This document shows, piece after piece, positions 60,456 through 64,000 of a stretch of DNA of 64,000 bases. Source of the DNA: Protea cynaroides (lineage: Eukaryota > Streptophyta > Magnoliopsida > Proteales > Proteaceae); contig CM053269.1 in NCBI GenBank assembly GCA_028583415.1, positions 42,645,016-42,709,015 of the forward strand. The letters are read 5' to 3'. The notes beneath the pieces are model-generated. The model did no database searches and had not been told where the DNA came from. It saw only the letters and a list, made by a program, of their open reading frames with translations. The stretch's first letter is position 1, and every line of letters begins with the position of its first letter. A program made the translations under genes and the position numbers.

Positions 60456-61721
60456 ATTGGTATCAGAGCTTAGTGTATGCTCAAGATTTTATTTATTCTC
60501 ACATAGCTTTTGTTTAGAGTGTTTTGAGACATTTTTAGTTGGATGCTGGTATAGCTCACTGAACAATGGGAGTAGAAGGTCATGCGGTACATGCAGAGGA
60601 CCAAGGATTATCTACTCATTTATGGTAGTAGTGACACTCTTGGCTATTGTGAAATAGTGTTTGATGATTGCATTGGTAGCATGAATCCCATCTCAGAGTT
60701 TTTGTTATGAAGGTAGATGTACCCTTTGGGGAAAAATGTAAAGAAGTTTATCCATGCATCACTCTCTTGGTAAGGTAAATTTTAAAACTATATGCGAAAC
60801 TAATAAGTAGCATATTTGGTTGAAGAGTTATCTTTCAGACCTGGAAGGTTGTAAGTTTTACTTAGGCCTATTGAGATGTGTTGTGACAGCGGTTCAACTG
60901 TGCTGTTCTCAAAGAATAATGTAAAATCTTGTAATTCAAAGCATAATAGAGATCGAATTTCAAATCTCTTTAGGTGAGAGAAAAAGGTCAAAGAATTTCT
61001 ATCATTGTAGAGCACATTCGTTAAACATCTTGATTGTAGATTCTCTGACGAAGGTTTTGTCAATGGGAGTCTTCAAGGGACTGTATGTTTAATATAGAAA
61101 TGGTTAATTTATTAAATGTGCTTGGTTAGTGGGAAACTTTTCTCACATTGATAATGATTTATTTCATTATGTTTATTTACATTGCCTATGGTTTTGGCAC
61201 ATATATTTATTACCATGGTTATTTTTATTTCAGTATTCATTTATTGCTATGTTGCATATTCATTGACATGTCATTGACAATGATGGTATTTTAGCCAAAT
61301 GAACGAGGCGGTATTAAGCCAAATGAACGGGGCGGTATTTAGCCATAGTTCATGGCAGTGTGCTAAAGTACGATATTGACCAAAAGGGTATGTGACGGTT
61401 TGCTACGGTCAATATCAAGGTTTATTGCCTCTGAGGTTTTATCAAGGCAATTAGATCGAAGGTTATTCGATCTGGACCGACATGAAATAATATTTTCATG
61501 TATACATGTCTCTGGGTGATTCATGTCATTAATTAGACCCTTGTATGTAGCTGACAGAAGGTAGTACACCAAATATATTGGAGTATTTTTCGCTGTTGCT
61601 CAACATTGGTAGGCTTGATGAGTGGATCAAAGTTTGATCATGACGGTTTATTATGTAATAGGATTCTATGGCCACACTTTTCGACAGTGGTTTTGTAATT
61701 AATCTAGCCCAAGTGGGAGAT

Positions 61722-62152
61722 TGTTAGATTCTTGTTGTGTGGGCTTAATCAATTACCTAATCAGTTGTTAAGTGGGAGTTCAATTACTGGTTTGACCAGT
61801 TCAGATTTGGTTCGTCACTGGTTAGAGACTACCAATTCGGTCTACTGTGGGAATGGTTCTGGGTTAGGGATAGTATTATAAATACTATGGTTAGGGTCCC
61901 CGCTGCCATTGGTTTTTATCTCTCTGTTGCTCCCATACGCACAGAGAAAAAGGAGATCCCAAGAGACTGTGGAAGACTCTAATCGAGGCATTCAAGCTAC
62001 ATGAAACGGTTGAAAATCAATCTACAGCAAATGATACGTGTTCTATCATCTCTTTTATTGCCCATTGTATTCTAGTAATGTGTGTGGTGGATTCGTTAGG
62101 GTTCATGAGAAATCCCATGGGAAAATCCTAACTTGCATTAAAAATTCTAATA
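61722..62152 (+). repeat. 3' long terminal repeat
   Basis: Direct repeat partner of 60026-60455. The last bases are TTCTAATA instead of TTCTAACA, a single change at the terminal CA that would block reuse of this end. It is preceded by the polypurine tract and followed by the target duplication gcact. Confidence 0.93.
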
Positions 62153-62957
62153 GCACTGGGTTGCAGGGTGGATGCAGTTAGCCCGGGGAAGAAGAAAGGG
62201 GACAAGTGTGTGATAGCCATCTATGACCATGTCCATCAAGACCTAGAGGGAGTCCAGGTGTGTAGCGAGAGACGGGCATAACGTTGTCCTCGCTGCTTAC
62301 CTAAATGAAATCTGTGTTGATGATTACGATTGCCTTGTCATACCTGGGGGACGGTCTCCAGAGTTTCTGGGTGTGACTCCATCGGAATCTAACAATCGAA
62401 GGGTGCTCCGACAACCAATAAGAGAGTGGTTTTCGTTGGATTGTAGGGGTTCCCATCTTCGAATCGACCACGGCCGCTGCAAGTTAGTGAAGAGGAAGGA
62501 AACCATTGCCACTTGTGTAAGTAAGCGAAGAGGAAGGAAACTGGCGCCGCCGCCGCAAGTCAGTGAAGAGGAAGGCAACCGCCGCAAACCGAAAAGGGAA
62601 AAAGAGAATCACCATTGACGATCTTATTTTTTTTTCTCCATCTTCGCTGATGATTCGTTATTGAAGTTCTTCCAATTAGGTTAGCCCTAAACTAAACACT
62701 CTAAGCAGCGGTCTTCGACAACTGTTCAACGAGTACTTGACAGACCGCTGCTCCCTGTCTGTCCAGTACTTGCCAAACACTCTGAGGAGGGTATTATTAT
62801 TCAAAAAAACATTGGTGATGATGAACCTCATCACCAAATTGAATAGAGGGAATATTTTCAAAAGTAAGGGATGTGGCCATGTGAGAAACATTTTATGTCT
62901 AGTTAGAGGGTGATTGCCTTTTATGATTCATAGAGGAGAGTTGGGAGAAATTTTCCT

Positions 62958-63447
62958 AAAGAATTTTAGTAAACTATTCACATAGGTGGTGAACAATCGA
63001 TTCCTCAATTCGGAATGGTGTAAAAATCCATTTTGATCCAGGGTTTATTTCAGTGCTTTATGAAATAGGTTTTCAAGTTTCAATTTACGAACTAGGTTTC
63101 CACATGTTACGATATGATGTTTCCTCTCTAACCTATCTTATTCCACCATCAATAATTAACAACCGTTAGATTTGATCCATGATACGGCGACTGATTTAAG
63201 TTGGAAAAAAAAAATATTACGGGGCAGAAAAGTAAGGTTACAAAATACATGTAGCCGCACCTATATATAAAACCAGACACCCTTTATTTCTTCCATCGAA
63301 ACATTCAGACTATAAAACACATACTAATTAAGGACACAAGAACTACTTAGATACTGTAACATGACAGACTCTATAGATCATAATAATAAATATGGCACAT
63401 ACAAGAACAAAGGGCGTATCCATTGCATGAGGTTGCTCTTGCCAATT
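62958..63447. other. intergenic, nothing recognised
   Basis: AT-rich DNA right of the Pack-MULE. Its last 110 bases (about 63330-63420) are a diverged copy of 63795-63880 (see the direct repeat). Confidence 0.4.
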
Positions 63448-63880
63448 CATAGTTGTCAAGGTGTCGCTTAGGCACCGCCTAGACGCTCAGGTGGCCTTGT
63501 GATGCCTTGAAAAATCGGGCGCCTTGACCGCCTAGGTGGGCGCCTTGGTCGTTAAGGCGTCAGGCCTCCAATGCCTTGAGTTGCCTTGGTGCCTTGACAA
63601 CTATGCCTGCCATTGTAAAGTCTAGGTAGAGGAAGCTATATGCAGCTTTATCCCTCATCACGGAGAGGTTGTTTATCAATTCAAACCTATGACTACCAAG
63701 ATGCAATGGAACAATCTTTTTGACCATATAAAAGACACGAAGTAATTCATAGAGATAGGATGTAGGTTCATTCCTCACCATACAAGACATGCCAAGGACA
63801 CAAGAAGTTGCTACAATAACATGACCAACTCCACAAACCATACTAATAAACATGACACAAACAAGAACAATTGGGAAATG
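63330..63880. repeat. diverged direct repeat flanking a palindromic MITE
   Basis: The phrases gacacaagaac, taacatgac, ctccaca/ctatag, aataaa.atg.cacaaacaagaac occur in the same order at about 63334-63412 and 63797-63872, with roughly one change in five. The two copies bracket the MITE at 63448-63605, so a local duplication or a longer repeat has been interrupted. Confidence 0.5.
63448..63605. mobile_element. palindromic MITE, TIR CATAGTTGTCAAGG
   Basis: A 158-bp element with inverted ends catagttgtcaagg and ccttgacaactatg that match perfectly over 14 bases. The interior is rich in gcgcc / ggcgc and cctaggtgg / ccgcctagac words, so the whole unit is self-complementary. This end sequence is common among small plant hAT-like MITEs. 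No exact target duplication could be matched at the edges. Confidence 0.7.
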
Positions 63881-64000
63881 TAACGATGGAAGCTGAATGA
63901 AAATCATCATGAAGTATTTCATTGAGCTAGATAGGATGAAGTTTCATTGGATTGTTGATGTCCTACAGTTCTTGCTCTTCCCCAAGGTTACACTCTGCTA
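63606..64000. other. right edge of window, no gene recognised
   Basis: A minus-strand frame at 63560-63922 overlaps the MITE and the diverged direct repeat and has no family resemblance. Nothing else is supported. Confidence 0.35.

Larger units (their letters stand above)
60026..62152 (+). mobile_element. complete non-autonomous LTR retrotransposon nested in the Pack-MULE
   Basis: The 5' LTR is 60026-60455 (430 bp, TGTTAGATTC..TTCTAACA) and the 3' LTR 61722-62152 (431 bp). They differ at about 30 positions by eye, roughly 93% identity. The primer-binding site tggtatcagagc is at 60458-60469 (initiator tRNA-Met type) and the polypurine tract aagtgggaga at 61711-61720. A perfect 5-bp target duplication gcact flanks the element (60021-60025; 62153-62157). 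Each LTR has a TATA-like attataaatact and a short leader. The 1.27-kb interior has no gag or pol, so it depends on an autonomous partner. It includes a 24-bp tandem repeat (gccaaatgaacg.ggcggtatt) near 61293-61340. Confidence 0.93.
59507..62376 (+). pseudogene. captured DJ-1/PfpI tandem-domain gene fragment, disrupted
   Basis: Successive pieces spell a plant two-domain DJ-1 protein (DJ1D/E or YLS5 type). At 59507-59671 is the C-terminal half of one domain (EFVSAHKPIVVTCHSQLILI, ALQGKKCTSF). After a frameshift near 59670, 59671-59825 gives the linker and start of the next domain (IGWPAHAQFLDLLLRSMGAK, LLFLCGG). An intron ends before 59973, where DYVDDYEIKVTFQAMGA begins. This exon is split by the LTR element and resumes at 62158 (GCRVDAVSPGKKKGDKC). 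After another frameshift near 62275 it ends with GHNVVLAAYLNEIC and DDYDCLVIPGGRSPEFLG. The family's active-site Cys context (CHGQ) is CHSQ. Both ends are truncated. The retained intron shows capture at DNA level. It is not functional. Confidence 0.8.
59252..62957. mobile_element. Pack-MULE carrying a captured DJ-1/PfpI gene fragment
   Basis: Long degenerate inverted repeats: left 59252-59418 starts GGGAAAATTTCTCCCACC; right 62785-62957 read inward starts AGGAAAATTTCTCCCAAC. Both continue to a strongly matching inner block (left cttttgaaaatattttcctt..gatgaacctcatcac-like, ending ataccctc). The flanks aaaggattt (59243-59251) and aaagaattt (62958-62966) form a 9-bp duplication with one change. 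Long TIRs plus a 9-bp duplication are Mutator features. Between the repeats lies no transposase but a host-gene fragment (DJ-1 family) with an intron, the definition of a Pack-MULE. A 2,127-bp LTR element is nested inside; without it the element is about 1.57 kb. Confidence 0.8.

Noticed and set aside
1..64000. CRISPR array, operon, phage or defence island
   Set aside because: Sequence is plant nuclear DNA with spliced genes; no regularly spaced repeats with unique spacers and no prokaryotic gene organisation.

Overview
This is nuclear DNA of a flowering plant. The genes are intron-split, with plant GT-AG junctions and AT-rich introns. The proteins are plant families (ETO1, an MRH1/MALE DISCOVERER-type receptor kinase, a plant Ole e 1-domain protein), and most of the intergenic DNA is plant transposons. 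The proteins look dicot-like, possibly an early-diverging eudicot or magnoliid, but I cannot fix the species by reading.

Genes in order. A tRNA-Ala (anticodon CGC, minus, 3972-4044) lies in the repeat-rich left end. ETO1, a BTB/TPR adaptor that limits ethylene synthesis, occupies 15491-22901 (plus, 4 coding exons, 942 aa). Importin beta-1 lies at 24455-27165 (minus, 2 coding exons, 872 aa). A Mad3/BUB1-homology spindle-checkpoint protein of the BMF3 type is at 31955-34989 (plus, 5 exons, 607 aa). A secreted Ole e 1-domain protein is at 35966-36481 (minus, one exon, 171 aa). An LRR receptor-like pseudokinase of the MRH1/MDIS group spans 39986-45743 (minus, 9 coding exons, 700 aa). All exon joins were worked out by hand and keep frame. 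The genes are unrelated housekeeping, checkpoint and signalling loci; nothing suggests an operon or biosynthetic cluster.

The rest is mostly mobile DNA. Boundaries supported by target-site duplications (TSDs) were found for two hAT-like non-autonomous elements (948-1542; 43078-43645, in a receptor-kinase intron). They were also found for three members of one foldback MITE family with 9-bp duplications (11625-11866; 18259-18483, in ETO1 intron 1; 47137-47376). Other elements are a LINE reverse-transcriptase fragment (about 6645-7520), several LTR pieces, tRNA-derived and Au-type SINE remnants, and a candidate 2.5-kb solo LTR (52532-55075).

The most striking structure is at 59252-62957. It is a Mutator-like element with long degenerate terminal inverted repeats (TIRs) and a 9-bp target duplication. 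It carries a captured genomic piece of a tandem DJ-1/PfpI gene (a Pack-MULE), and the captured exon was later split by a complete 2.1-kb non-autonomous LTR retrotransposon (60026-62152, duplication GCACT). This gives a readable three-step history: gene, then Pack-MULE, then nested LTR element. I saw no CRISPR, prokaryotic or viral gene system.
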